From NCBI RefSeq assembly GCF_000381765.1, contig NZ_KB907085.1, positions 1-64,000 of the forward strand: a stretch of DNA of 64,000 nt, given 5' to 3'. Each line of letters starts with the position of its first letter. Positions within the stretch are counted from its first letter, which is position 1. This document shows positions 52,277 to 60,825 of this stretch, piece by piece. The position numbers and the translations under genes are program-made. The notes beneath the pieces were generated by a model. The model was not told the DNA's origin and did not search any database. It saw nothing but the letters and a program-made list of their open reading frames with translations. Source of the stretch: [Zimmermannella] faecalis ATCC 13722 (GTDB lineage: Bacteria > Actinomycetota > Actinomycetes > Actinomycetales > Microbacteriaceae).

Positions 52277-52310
52277 CTTCATATGTCACAGATGAAGGTA
52301 TTTACTTCAT
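52264..52310. promoter_or_regulatory. Twin 19-bp operators at the satD start
   Basis: ATGAAGA-TAAAC-TCTTCAT (52264-52282) and ATGAAG-GTATTTA-CTTCAT (52292-52310) are matching inverted repeats 28 bases apart, centre to centre. The first covers the -10 box; the second lies in the first codons of satD. Confidence 0.7.
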
Positions 52311-52933
52311 GCGTGGCGCTGCTTGCTGACATTGTCGATTCTCGCAGTTCCGACCGCGTCACGGCGCACCACGCCGTGGTCGATGTGCTCTCGCAAGTCA
52401 ACCAGGAGCATCCGACACTGCACCCGCTACGCGTAACCGTTGGCGACGAGCTGCAAGGCGTCTACGCGACACTTGGCGCCGCTCTCGCTGCGAGCTGGCG
52501 GCTGCGCCTGCTTCTCGAGGGCAAGGTCGAGTTGCGCTTCGGGCTTGGCGGCGGCGACGTGCGTGTCATCGATGCCCAACGCGGCATTCAAGACGGCGAC
52601 GCATGGTGGCGCGCCCGTGAGGCAATCGACGGTATCGAGCAGCTCGCCGACGATCCGCAGTACCTCGGCGTACGCACGGGCATCATCGACGGCCGCGACG
52701 CCGCGACGCCATTCGCCCACCTCACCGTTACTTCGGCACGGCTCGCCGACGTGCGCTTCGCCAGCCTCCGCACCGGCGCTCGAACGAGCCTGCGACTGCT
52801 ACTCGAGGGACTCGACAACCGGCGCGCCGCCGAGGCCGCCGGCATCAGCGCATCCGCGAACTCGCAGCGCGTGCGCACGAACCAGCTCCGCGTGCTCGCC
52901 GACGCGATCGAGGCCCTCGCGCAGCTGCCGTAG
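52283..52933 (+). CDS. SatD-family protein
   Basis: A 216-residue protein of the SatD family. The N-terminal motif VALLADIVDSRSSDR is its hallmark, followed by VTVGDELQGVYATLGAAL and LRFGLGGGDVRVI. The C-terminal third (RRAAEAAGISASANSQRVRTNQL) is a helix-turn-helix-like DNA-binding region, so it may bind the twin repeats at its own start. The ATG at 52283 fits the leaderless promoter; the ATG at 52292 is an alternative. Function in other bacteria is poorly known. Confidence 0.85.
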   Translation: MSQMKVFTSCVALLADIVDSRSSDRVTAHHAVVDVLSQVNQEHPTLHPLRVTVGDELQGVYATLGAALAASWRLRLLLEGKVELRFGLGGGDVRVIDAQRGIQDGDAWWRAREAIDGIEQLADDPQYLGVRTGIIDGRDAATPFAHLTVTSARLADVRFASLRTGARTSLRLLLEGLDNRRAAEAAGISASANSQRVRTNQLRVLADAIEALAQLP

Positions 52934-52990
52934 CCGCGTATCCGGCTGCGCGCGCCGCCCTCTCCCGGTCGCCGGCCGCGATCATCCGAT

Positions 52991-53062
52991 CGGATGCAGT
53001 GGGCGCGGCCGAGCCTTGTGGCCACACTTGCCCACGACACCCAACTCCGCCCAGGGCATCCG
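52991..53062 (+). repeat. 72-bp intergenic repeat, copy 4
   Basis: Ends CGGATGCAGTGGGC and GCCCAGGGCATCCG; the core GCCACACTTGCCCACG is the clearest version of the family. Confidence 0.8.
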
Positions 53063-53074
53063 CCATCAAGCGAC

Positions 53075-53146
53075 CGGATGCGGTGGGCACAGCCGAGCGC
53101 CATGGCCACACTTGACCACGGCGCACGACTGCGCCCACGACATCCG
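53075..53146 (+). repeat. 72-bp intergenic repeat, copy 5
   Basis: Tandem neighbour of copy 4 (12 bases between), both ends of the GGATGC type. Together they fill most of the 276-base satD-reductase gap, which holds no gene. Confidence 0.8.
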
Positions 53147-53209
53147 CAATCGCAGCCGCCAGACGCAACCAGCAGCCGCCAGCCGCCACCCGCTAAACGG
53201 CAGCCCGAG

Positions 53210-54166
53210 CTAAAACGCCGTCGCGTCGCGATTCGCGGCAATCGCCGTGCGCGCGCCCTTGCCTGCCGAGATGATGAGCACCTCGGGCCCTGGCGCGGTG
53301 AGTTCGCCGGTCGCGTAGAGGTTCTGCACGCGGGTGCGGCCGACGCGGTCGGCGACGATGAGCCCCTCGTCGTCGAGGTCGGGGCGCACGTCGTCATCAA
53401 GAAAGTCGATCTGCGAGTCGAAGCTCGGCGCAACGAACGCCGCCTCAACCGGCACGACCTCACCATCGGCGGTGCGGATGCCCGTGAGCGTCGCCCGCTC
53501 CCCCACGACGTCATCGATCTCGCGGCGGTCGACCGCGACACCGCGCAACCGCAGCCGCTCGGCATCGACCTCGGCCACCTGCTCCTCGCTCGCAAACAGC
53601 GTCACGTGCGAGCCAATACGCGCGAGCTGCGCGGCCCGGTACGCGAGCGTCGTCGACTCCGGCACGCCGAACACGGCGATCGACGCGTCTCGCTTATTCC
53701 ACGCGTCGCAGACGATGCAGGAGTGGATGTGCGTGCCATAGAACGCGCGCAGGGTCGGCAGCTGCGGGAAAATCTCCTTCAAACCCGTCGCGAGAATCAC
53801 GCGCTCGCCGTGCACGAGCCGGGCGCGCGAGCCGCGAACGCCCCGCGCCTCGACGCGGAACCCCTCGCCGTCGCGCGACACCCGCGTGACCTGCGCGAAC
53901 TGAATCTCGGCGTTCTCGTACTGCTCGACCTGCTCGCGACCGACCGAGCGCAGCTCGTTCGGCGGAATGCTGTCGCGGGTCAGGAACCCGTGCGCCTCCA
54001 TCGTCGCCGAGTGCCGCGGCCGGTTGCCGTCGAGCACGAGCACCCGGCGCAGCTGCCGCGCGAGAATCAGCGCGGCCTGCAGGCCGGCCGGCCCGCCGCC
54101 GATAATCACCACCTCGTAGTGGTCCTCGGGGGCAATGGGCGCGGCAACGACACCGGCATCGGTCAC
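53210..54166 (-). CDS. Thioredoxin-reductase-like NAD(P)/FAD oxidoreductase
   Basis: A 318-residue pyridine-nucleotide-disulfide oxidoreductase. GGGPAGLQAA is the FAD loop, and the redox pair is C150/C153 in HSCIVCDAW, in the position of thioredoxin reductase CATCDG. The NADPH loop reads FGVPEST and lacks the full GxGxxA pattern, so activity or cofactor use may differ. NLYATGELTAPGPEVLIISAGKG closes the FAD site, cut here by position. GTG start with AGGAG 8 bases upstream. Reads toward the repeat pair; gltX is 27 bases upstream. Confidence 0.82.
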   Translation of the reverse strand: MTDAGVVAAPIAPEDHYEVVIIGGGPAGLQAALILARQLRRVLVLDGNRPRHSATMEAHGFLTRDSIPPNELRSVGREQVEQYENAEIQFAQVTRVSRDGEGFRVEARGVRGSRARLVHGERVILATGLKEIFPQLPTLRAFYGTHIHSCIVCDAWNKRDASIAVFGVPESTTLAYRAAQLARIGSHVTLFASEEQVAEVDAERLRLRGVAVDRREIDDVVGERATLTGIRTADGEVVPVEAAFVAPSFDSQIDFLDDDVRPDLDDEGLIVADRVGRTRVQNLYATGELTAPGPEVLIISAGKGARTAIAANRDATAF

Positions 54167-54193
54167 GATCAGGCTCCTGGACGACGTGCGCGG

Positions 54194-55711
54194 CTAAGCG
54201 CTGAGGTGGGCGCGGAGTCGCTCGAGGCGCGCGAGCGTCTCGTCGCGACCGAGCAGTTCCATCGATTCGAACAGCGGCGGCGAGATGCGCCGACCCGACA
54301 GGGCGACTCGGGCCGGGCCGAACGCGAGCCGCGGCTTGTGGCCGAGCTCGTCGATGAGCTTGCCGCGCATCGCCGCCTCGATCGCCGCCGTCGACCAGTC
54401 GTCGACCGCCGCGAGCGCCTCGGCCGTCGCGGCGATGACGTCAACCGCGCCGTCCTTGAGCGTCTTCAGCGCGTCGTCCTGGTATTCGATCTCGTTCGCG
54501 GGCACGAAGAGGAACCCGAGCATATCGGGCGTCTCGCCGAGCAGCTGCATGCGCTCCTGCACCAGCGGCGCGGCCGCGCGCACGAGCTCGAGCTGCGCAT
54601 CCGTCGCCTCGGGCGAAGCCACAAACCCGGCCTGCTGCAGGTACGGCACGAGCCGCCCCGCGAACTCTTCGGGCGCGAGCAGGCGCATGTGCTCGCCGTT
54701 GATCGCCTCGGCCTTCTTCAGGTCGAAGCGTGCGGGGTTCGGGTTCACGTCGGCGACGTCGAACGCGGCGCACATCTCATCCATCGTGAACACGTCGCGG
54801 TCGGCCGCGATCGACCAGCCGAGCAGTGCGAGGTAGTTGAGGAGCCCCTCGGGGAGGAACCCGCGGTCGCGGTGGTGGAACAGGTTCGACTCGGGGTCGC
54901 GCTTCGAGAGCTTCTTGCTGCCCTCGCCCAGCACGTACGGCAGGTGGCCAAAGCGCGGGATGAACTCGGCCACGCCGATCTCGACGAGCGCGTGGTGGAG
55001 CGCGATCTGCCGCGGCGTCGACGAGAGGAGGTCTTCGCCGCGCAGCACGTGGGTGATGCCCATGAGCGCGTCGTCGACCGGGTTCACGAGCGTGTAGAGC
55101 GGCTTGCCGTTCGGGCGCACGACGACGAAGTCGGGGAACGAGCCCGCCTTGAACGTGATCTCGCCGCGTACGAGGTCGTCGAAGCTGAGGTCGGCGTCGG
55201 GCACGCGCAGGCGCAGGCTCGGCTGGCGGCCCTCGGCACGCAGCTCGGCCTTACGCTCCTCCGAGAGGTCGCGCTCGAAGTTGTCGTAGCCCTGGCGCGG
55301 GTCGCGACCGTTCGCGACGTTGCGCGCCTCGATCTCCTCGGCGGTCGCGAACGACTCGTAGAGGTGACCGGCCTCAAGCAGCTTCGCGATGACGTCCTGG
55401 TAGATGTCCGCGCGCTGCGACTGCCGGTACGGGCCGTGCGGGCCGCCGACGTTGACGCCCTCGTCCCATTCGAGCCCGAGCCAGCCGAGCGCCTCGAGAA
55501 TCTGCTCGTAGCTCTCTTCCGAGTCGCGCTCGGCGTCGGTGTCTTCGATGCGGAAGACGAATTTGCCGCCAACGTGCTTCGCGTAGGCCCAATTGAACAG
55601 GGCGGTGCGGATCAGCCCGACGTGCGGGGTGCCCGTCGGCGAGGGGCAGAAACGAACGCGGATATCGGTGCCCGTTGCGTCGGTGACGCGGGCCTGAGGT
55701 ACAGAATTCAT
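54194..55711 (-). CDS. gltX: Glutamyl-tRNA synthetase
   Basis: A 505-residue class Ic synthetase that charges tRNA-Glu (and in actinobacteria usually tRNA-Gln, later amidated). The HIGH-type motif is [10 protein letters not shown] near residue 27, and the KMSKS-type motif is KLSKRD near residue 270. [13 protein letters not shown] and GRDPRQGYD are normal. Start ATG at 55711. In many actinobacteria a FAH-family hydrolase gene lies directly upstream; here corA and a channel gene separate them. Confidence 0.95.
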   Translation of the reverse strand: MNSVPQARVTDATGTDIRVRFCPSPTGTPHVGLIRTALFNWAYAKHVGGKFVFRIEDTDAERDSEESYEQILEALGWLGLEWDEGVNVGGPHGPYRQSQRADIYQDVIAKLLEAGHLYESFATAEEIEARNVANGRDPRQGYDNFERDLSEERKAELRAEGRQPSLRLRVPDADLSFDDLVRGEITFKAGSFPDFVVVRPNGKPLYTLVNPVDDALMGITHVLRGEDLLSSTPRQIALHHALVEIGVAEFIPRFGHLPYVLGEGSKKLSKRDPESNLFHHRDRGFLPEGLLNYLALLGWSIAADRDVFTMDEMCAAFDVADVNPNPARFDLKKAEAINGEHMRLLAPEEFAGRLVPYLQQAGFVASPEATDAQLELVRAAAPLVQERMQLLGETPDMLGFLFVPANEIEYQDDALKTLKDGAVDVIAATAEALAAVDDWSTAAIEAAMRGKLIDELGHKPRLAFGPARVALSGRRISPPLFESMELLGRDETLARLERLRAHLSA

Positions 55712-55864
55712 GGTCTCCCCATCCTAGTGACGCACTCGCGTGCGGTGGCCTGAGATTCCACAGAACGCCGACCTCGAGCGCGGCATTCGTCGCGACCCCC
55801 GATTCATGAGAGCATTCGAGACGCGCCCGGCCCACCGGCCGGCACCGTCACGATGGAGGTGGCC

Positions 55865-56977
55865 ATGTTCAGCTCGGCACCCAACCGGCCCGGATTTCGC
55901 CGCGCCGACGCAAAGCACGCGGCGAAGCAGCCCGCGGCCGAGCCCGCCGCCTCGCCCGAGCCGCTCATCCGCTACGTCACCGACGGCCACCCCGAGCACG
56001 CACCCGCTGGCGCGACGATCGCCGACGCCCTCGAGTTCGCCGGAGCCGCGCCGCAGCGCATGGCGACCGTGCTCTACGCCGAGCCGGACCCCGAGCGCAT
56101 CGCCGAACTCGGCACCGCGTGGCAGCTCCACCCGGTCATTCTCGAAGACCTGCTCGTCGCGAACCAGCGCCCGAAGCTCGAGCGCTCGGGCGACGTGCTG
56201 TTCGCGGTGCTCCGCTCGGCCCGCTACGTCGACGAGCTCGAAGAGGTCGAGTTCGCCGAGTTCCACGCGCTCGTGCGGCCCGACGCGGTGGCCGTCATCT
56301 GCCAAGACAGCCAGTGGCTCGACGGCAAACCGCTCGACCTGAACCTTGAGCATCCGCTCGCCCCGATTCGCCGCAACGACGCCCTGCTCTCACACGTGAA
56401 CCTGCTCGAACTCGGGCCAGAGGCAGTCGTGTACCGCGTGATCGACTCGATCGTCGACGGCTACGAGCCGGTGCTGCGCGGCCTCGATATCGATAAGGAA
56501 CAGATCGAGCGCCAGGTCTTCAGCGGCGACACCGCGGCCGCCGAACGCATCTACCGACTGAGCCAAGAGGTCATCGACATGCAGCAGACCGTGTCGTCGA
56601 TGACCGAGGTGGTGGATGCGCTGAAGTCGGGCTTCGACAAGTACCAGATTCCCGAGGCGCTGCAGAAGTACCTCGACGACGTCGGCGACCACCTGGAACG
56701 TGCCGCCTCGCGCTCGCGCGACCTTCGCGACGCGCTCTCGCAGATTCTCAGCGTGAACTCGACGCTCGTCGCGCAGCGGCAGAACGAAGATATGAAGAAG
56801 ATTTCGGGCTGGGCCGCGATCCTCTTCGCGCCGACGCTCGTCGGGGCGATCTACGGCATGAACTTCGACGACATGCCCGAGCTCCACTGGGCGTTCGGCT
56901 ACCCAATGGCGCTCTGCATGATGCTCGTGCTTGCCGTGGCGCTCTACATCATCTTCAAACGCGCGAAGTGGATGTAG
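55865..56977 (+). CDS. corA: CorA-family magnesium/cobalt transporter
   Basis: A 370-residue divalent-cation channel. A large cytoplasmic N-terminal domain is followed by a long helical stalk (about 200-310) and two C-terminal helices with the signature YGMNFDDMPEL between them. The ATG at 55865 is preferred over 55853 because GGAGG lies 5 bases before it. Divergent from gltX. Confidence 0.93.
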   Translation: MFSSAPNRPGFRRADAKHAAKQPAAEPAASPEPLIRYVTDGHPEHAPAGATIADALEFAGAAPQRMATVLYAEPDPERIAELGTAWQLHPVILEDLLVANQRPKLERSGDVLFAVLRSARYVDELEEVEFAEFHALVRPDAVAVICQDSQWLDGKPLDLNLEHPLAPIRRNDALLSHVNLLELGPEAVVYRVIDSIVDGYEPVLRGLDIDKEQIERQVFSGDTAAAERIYRLSQEVIDMQQTVSSMTEVVDALKSGFDKYQIPEALQKYLDDVGDHLERAASRSRDLRDALSQILSVNSTLVAQRQNEDMKKISGWAAILFAPTLVGAIYGMNFDDMPELHWAFGYPMALCMMLVLAVALYIIFKRAKWM

Positions 56978-57024
56978 CGCCGCGGAGCTCGTGCGTGTGA
57001 CGCGCGCGACTCCCCCGTGACTCG

Positions 57025-57096
57025 CGAATGACCTGGGCGCAGTTGGACGCCATGGCCAAGTGCGGCCAGGTGGCCCGGCTCCGCCCATGTGGCTCG
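57025..57096 (-). repeat. 72-bp intergenic repeat, copy 6 (inverted)
   Basis: The minus strand reads CGAGCCACATGGGC at one end and GCCCAGGTCATTCG at the other, with core GGCCGCACTTGGCC. It is the only full copy in reverse orientation. Confidence 0.75.
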
Positions 57097-57211
57097 GCAT
57101 TGTGAGCGGCAGGTCGGTCGGCATCGCGCGCACGAACGGATACGCCGACATGCGCCGCTGAGCGCACGCCGGTTCGGTCGCGTGGCTGATGCCGCTCGGC
57201 CCCTCGTTTTC

Positions 57212-57217
57212 TACGCT
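57212..57217 (+). promoter_or_regulatory. -10 element (TACGCT) of the leaderless channel gene
   Basis: TACGCT, 6 bases, then the ATG at 57224, without a Shine-Dalgarno. Confidence 0.5.
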
Positions 57218-57223
57218 CGACGT

Positions 57224-58078
57224 ATGCGCACCGACTCCTCGCACGAGCCCTGGCCGCCCAACCCCCACGCGACGGGTATCCGGCGCCGGATCGGCGAGTT
57301 CGTGCTGCACCCGACCGTGCAGAACTTCGTCATCGTCGTGATCATCGTGAATGCGGTCGCGCTCGGCCTCGAGACGTCCGACGCGGTGATGGCACGGGTC
57401 GGCGGGCTGCTCCACGCCCTCGACCTCATCGCGCTCGGCATCTTCGTCGTCGAGCTCGCGGCGAAGATGTTCGCGCTCGGCCGGGCGTTTTGGCGCGACG
57501 GCTGGAATGTTTTCGATTTCCTCGTCGTTGCGATCGCGCTGATTCCCGCATCCGGGCCGCTCGCAGTGCTGCGTTCGCTACGCGTGCTGCGGGTGTTGCG
57601 GCTCATCAACCGCATGCCTCAGCTGCGCCGTATCGCCGACGCGATCATCAAGGCGATCCCCGGCATCGGCGCGATCGCCGCGCTCATGGCGATCATCTTC
57701 TACGTCGGCTCGGTGATGGCGACCGTGCTGTTCGGCGACACGCACCCCGAGATGTTCGGGTCGATTCCGGCCTCGCTGCTCACGCTGTTTCAGGTGATGA
57801 CGCTCGACAGCTGGGCGCTCGGCGTCGTGGTGCCGGTCATGGCCGAGCACCCGACCGCCTGGATGTTCTTCATCCCGTTCATCCTCGTGTCGGCATTCGT
57901 CATGCTCAACCTGTTCATCGCCGTCATCGTCGACACGATGTCGAACCTCGGGCGCGACGAGAAACCGACCAAGCTCGAGCATCCGCTCTTTCACGCCGAC
58001 TCGGAGCTCGCGCGGGTACATGCCGAGCTCGCCGAGATCAAGGCGCTGCTCAAGGAACATCCGGCCCCGCGCGACTGA
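57224..58078 (+). CDS. Single-domain voltage-gated cation channel (NaChBac/NavAb type)
   Basis: A 284-residue six-helix channel subunit that would form tetramers. Helices S1 (about 33-51), S2 (64-84), S3 (95-108) and S4 with arginines every third residue (R117, R120, R123, R126) are clear. The pore helix and filter read TLDSWA (193-198), where bacterial sodium channels usually have TLESW. S6 is FILVSAFVMLNLFIAVIVDT, and the tail ELARVHAELAEIKALLKEH is a coiled coil, as in NavAb. Leaderless promoter. It lies between corA and FAH, flanked by repeats on both sides. Confidence 0.9.
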   Translation: MRTDSSHEPWPPNPHATGIRRRIGEFVLHPTVQNFVIVVIIVNAVALGLETSDAVMARVGGLLHALDLIALGIFVVELAAKMFALGRAFWRDGWNVFDFLVVAIALIPASGPLAVLRSLRVLRVLRLINRMPQLRRIADAIIKAIPGIGAIAALMAIIFYVGSVMATVLFGDTHPEMFGSIPASLLTLFQVMTLDSWALGVVVPVMAEHPTAWMFFIPFILVSAFVMLNLFIAVIVDTMSNLGRDEKPTKLEHPLFHADSELARVHAELAEIKALLKEHPAPRD

Positions 58079-58100
58079 CCCGCGCATCCGCCCGCCATGC

Positions 58101-58172
58101 CGAACGACCTGGGCACAGCCGGGTCACCTGGCCTCACTTGCCCACAACACACAACCACGCCCATGGCATGCG
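58101..58172 (+). repeat. 72-bp intergenic repeat, copy 7
   Basis: Starts CGAACGACCTGGGC and ends GCCCATGGCATGCG, with core GGCCTCACTTGCCCAC. First of a tandem pair after the channel gene. Confidence 0.75.
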
Positions 58173-58184
58173 ACTGCCCCAAGC

Positions 58185-58256
58185 CGAACGACCTGGGCAG
58201 AGCCGGGCCACCCGGCCACACTTGCCCACCACGCAGAACTGCGCCCACCGCATCCG
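58185..58256 (+). repeat. 72-bp intergenic repeat, copy 8
   Basis: Starts CGAACGACCTGGGC and ends GCCCACCGCATCCG, with core GGCCACACTTGCCCAC. Separated from copy 7 by 12 bases. Confidence 0.8.
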
Positions 58257-58265
58257 ACACAAGAA

Positions 58266-58283
58266 CGGATGCGATGGGCGCAG
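58266..58283 (+). repeat. Partial 72-bp repeat (left end only)
   Basis: CGGATGCGATGGGCGCAG is the family's left end without core or right end, directly after copy 8. It may also pair with the right end of copy 8 as a hairpin. Confidence 0.6.
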
Positions 58284-58312
58284 CAAGCGGGCAAAACCCC
58301 GCGGGCGCGAAC

Positions 58313-59083
58313 CTAGGCCGCGACGACCGGGTTCATCAGCGCGCCGATGCCCTCGATGACGCAGGTCACCTCGTCGCCGTCAACGATCTGGCCGACGCCC
58401 TCGGGCGTGCCGGTGAGCAGCACGTCGCCGGGCAGCAGCGTGAACACGCTCGAGGCGTACTCGATGAGGGTCGCAACCGAGCGCTCCATCTGGTTGAGGT
58501 TGCCGACCTGGCGGGTTTCGTCGTTCACCTGGCTGCCGATCGCGCCCTGCGACGGGTCGAACTCGGTCTCGATGTACGGGCCGAGCGGGCAGAACGAGTC
58601 GAAGCCCTTCGCGCGCGACCACTGGTCGTCGCTGCGCTGCAGGTCGCGGGCCGTGACATCGTTGCCGACGGTGTACCCGAAGATGACCTGGTGCGCGTCG
58701 GCGGCCGGCACGTTGCGGGCGACCTGGCCGATCACCACGGCGAGCTCGGCCTCGTAGTGCACGTTCTGCGACTGCTTCGGCAGGATGATCGGATGCCCGG
58801 GGCCGATGATCGAGGTGTTCGGCTTGAGGAACATGAGCGGCTCGCCCGGCACCTCACCGCCCATCTCGGCCGCGTGCGCGGCGTAGTTGCGGCCGAACGC
58901 GACCACCTTCGAGCGGGGAATCACGGGCGCGAGCAGGCGCGCATCGTCGAATGGGATGCGCTCGTCGGTGGTCTCGAAGCCCGTGTAGAGCGGGTCGCCG
59001 AAGAGCTTGACGTATTCGTTCGCCTCCTCGTCGAGAATTCCGTAGGCGAGCTGGTTCTGGTAGTCGAAGCGTGCGATCTTCAC
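58313..59083 (-). CDS. Fumarylacetoacetate hydrolase-family protein
   Basis: A 256-residue FAH-fold hydrolase or decarboxylase. Metal-binding Glu/Glu/Asp candidates are in HYEAELAVVIGQ and GYTVGNDVTARDLQ, with KGFDSFCPLGPY and LTGTPEGVGQI as family marks. It cleaves C-C bonds of acylpyruvate-like acids in known members. GTG start at 59083 preceded by TAGGCT-N6 (59095-59090), so it is probably leaderless. The 1-residue-shifted ATG is not available. Confidence 0.9.
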   Translation of the reverse strand: MKIARFDYQNQLAYGILDEEANEYVKLFGDPLYTGFETTDERIPFDDARLLAPVIPRSKVVAFGRNYAAHAAEMGGEVPGEPLMFLKPNTSIIGPGHPIILPKQSQNVHYEAELAVVIGQVARNVPAADAHQVIFGYTVGNDVTARDLQRSDDQWSRAKGFDSFCPLGPYIETEFDPSQGAIGSQVNDETRQVGNLNQMERSVATLIEYASSVFTLLPGDVLLTGTPEGVGQIVDGDEVTCVIEGIGALMNPVVAA

Positions 59084-59102
59084 CCGGCCAGCCTAACGCG
59101 AC

Positions 59103-60713
59103 CTACTCTGGCAGCAGCTCGACTCCCTCGACCTTGTCACGTTCATAGTCGGAACTTCCCAGGGTTTCGCCGCGGAAGTAACGCGGGTTCGCGGCGCGCA
59201 TGACGAACATGAGCACCACCCCGAGCAGCAGCACGCCGACGCCGAGCACGAACACGAGGCCGATGCCGTCCTGCGCGACCCCGTCGGCGTCGTACGTCGT
59301 CGCGAACAGTGCTGAGCCCGAGCCGTACGACGGGCTGAGCGAGTCGATGCAGGTCTGCACGAACATCCACACGAGCGTCACGCCGCCGGCGAGCGGCAGC
59401 AGGAACCGCATGAAGAAGTTGCGCACGCTCGTGAACCAGCTGCGACGGAAGTACCAGACCGCGGCGAGGCCGGTCGCGCCGTAGTAGAAGCAGACCATCA
59501 TGCCGAGTGCGGTGATCGTGTCCCAGAGCGCGTTCTCGCTGAGCAGGCGCATGACGACGTAGAACACGACCGACGCGGCGGCCGCGACAAACGTCGCGAC
59601 GGCGGGCGACTTGAACCGCGGCGAGATGCGCGCGAACGACTTCGGCATCGCCTCGTAGTAGCCCATCGCGAGCATCGTGCGCGCGGGCGACACCATGGTC
59701 GACTGCAGCGACGCGAGCGACGACGTGAGGATCGCGATCGACATGAGCATCGCGAACGGCCCCATCACCTCGGGGGCGAGCACGGCGAAGATCGATTCCT
59801 GGTTCTCGGGGTTGCCGGCACCGAACCCCTCGCCACTGATGCCCGACCACATGAGGGTCGCGACGGTGACGAGCAGGTAGAGCGCGACGATCGTGATGAT
59901 CGTGACGGTCGCGGCGCGGCCCGGCGTGCGCTTCGGGTCTTTCGTCTCCTCGTTCATCGTGATGACGGTGTCCCAGCCCCAGAACATGAAGATCGACAGC
60001 GAGACGCCGGCGATGACGACCGAGAGGTCGCCGACCTCGAACGGGTTGAACCAGCTCACGTCGACGGGCGTGTAGTCGTACGCGTCGCCGCTGACCGCCG
60101 AGGTGATCGCGGCGACCGAGTACCAGACGAGCGCGATGAGCTGGAAGATCACGAGGCCCCACTGCACGCGCTCGGTGGTCTCGACGCCGCGGTAGCCGAT
60201 CCACGCCGCGAGCGCGACGAAGACGGTCGTGATGAGGATGTTGATGCCGAGGTTGTCGAAGGGCACGTCGGCAATCGCGGGGTCGCCGAAGATCTGGCTC
60301 AGCAGAATGAAGAAGAAGTCGGTCGCGACCGCCGCGAGGTTCGAGAGCACGAGGATCGTCGCCGAGACGAGGCCCCAGCCGGTCATCCACCCGACCCACG
60401 GCCCGAACGCGCGCGTCGCCCACGTGAATGAGGTACCCGAGTCGGGCAGCGCCATGTTGAGCTCGCGGTAGCCGAACAGCACGAGCAGCATCGGGATGAA
60501 CCCGATGAGCAGAATCGCCGGGGTCTGCAGGCCCACCTCCGAGACCGTCGGGCCAAGCCCCGAGGTGAGCGTGTACGCCGGCGCGATCGTCGAGACGCCG
60601 ATGACGGCGCCACCGATGACGCCGACCTTCCCGATCGTGAGGCCCTTCGCGCCGGGCCCCGAAATGGCGGTCGTAATTGGTCCCGCGACGTCGGCCTGCG
60701 GTCGTGTGCTCAT
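59103..60713 (-). CDS. APC-family amino acid permease
   Basis: A 536-residue amino-acid/polyamine transporter with 12-14 helices. GVIGGAVIGVSTIAPAYTLTSG is helix 1 (cut here by position), PDSGTSFTWATRAFGPWVGWMTG helix 3, and FMFWGWDTVITMNEETKDPKRTPG the conserved loop after helix 6. GGAGG precedes the ATG at 60713. A perfect palindrome 30 bases upstream may be an operator. Together with the nearby TetR gene and gabT it may serve GABA or polyamine use; this is inferred from position only. Confidence 0.87.
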   Translation of the reverse strand: MSTRPQADVAGPITTAISGPGAKGLTIGKVGVIGGAVIGVSTIAPAYTLTSGLGPTVSEVGLQTPAILLIGFIPMLLVLFGYRELNMALPDSGTSFTWATRAFGPWVGWMTGWGLVSATILVLSNLAAVATDFFFILLSQIFGDPAIADVPFDNLGINILITTVFVALAAWIGYRGVETTERVQWGLVIFQLIALVWYSVAAITSAVSGDAYDYTPVDVSWFNPFEVGDLSVVIAGVSLSIFMFWGWDTVITMNEETKDPKRTPGRAATVTIITIVALYLLVTVATLMWSGISGEGFGAGNPENQESIFAVLAPEVMGPFAMLMSIAILTSSLASLQSTMVSPARTMLAMGYYEAMPKSFARISPRFKSPAVATFVAAAASVVFYVVMRLLSENALWDTITALGMMVCFYYGATGLAAVWYFRRSWFTSVRNFFMRFLLPLAGGVTLVWMFVQTCIDSLSPSYGSGSALFATTYDADGVAQDGIGLVFVLGVGVLLLGVVLMFVMRAANPRYFRGETLGSSDYERDKVEGVELLPE

Positions 60714-60742
60714 GCGGTCCTCCGTTGGATCATCCCGCAATA

Positions 60743-60754
60743 TTAATCGATTAA
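60743..60754. promoter_or_regulatory. Perfect palindrome TTAATCGATTAA
   Basis: A 12-bp perfect palindrome in an A/T-rich patch upstream of the APC permease. Its position near the expected -10/-35 zone suits a repressor site. The regulator is unknown; the TetR protein encoded at 61894 is the nearest candidate. Confidence 0.4.
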
Positions 60755-60825
60755 GTTTGGCGCACAACACATGCCCGCTCGCGGCCAAGACGGATACGCG
60801 CGGTCGCGCGCCGCTCGGCGCACGC

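Noticed and set aside
28451-58283. CRISPR array suspected from evenly sized repeats
   Set aside because: The copies are scattered, 72 bp, self-complementary and unspaced by unique 30-base spacers; no cas genes are present.
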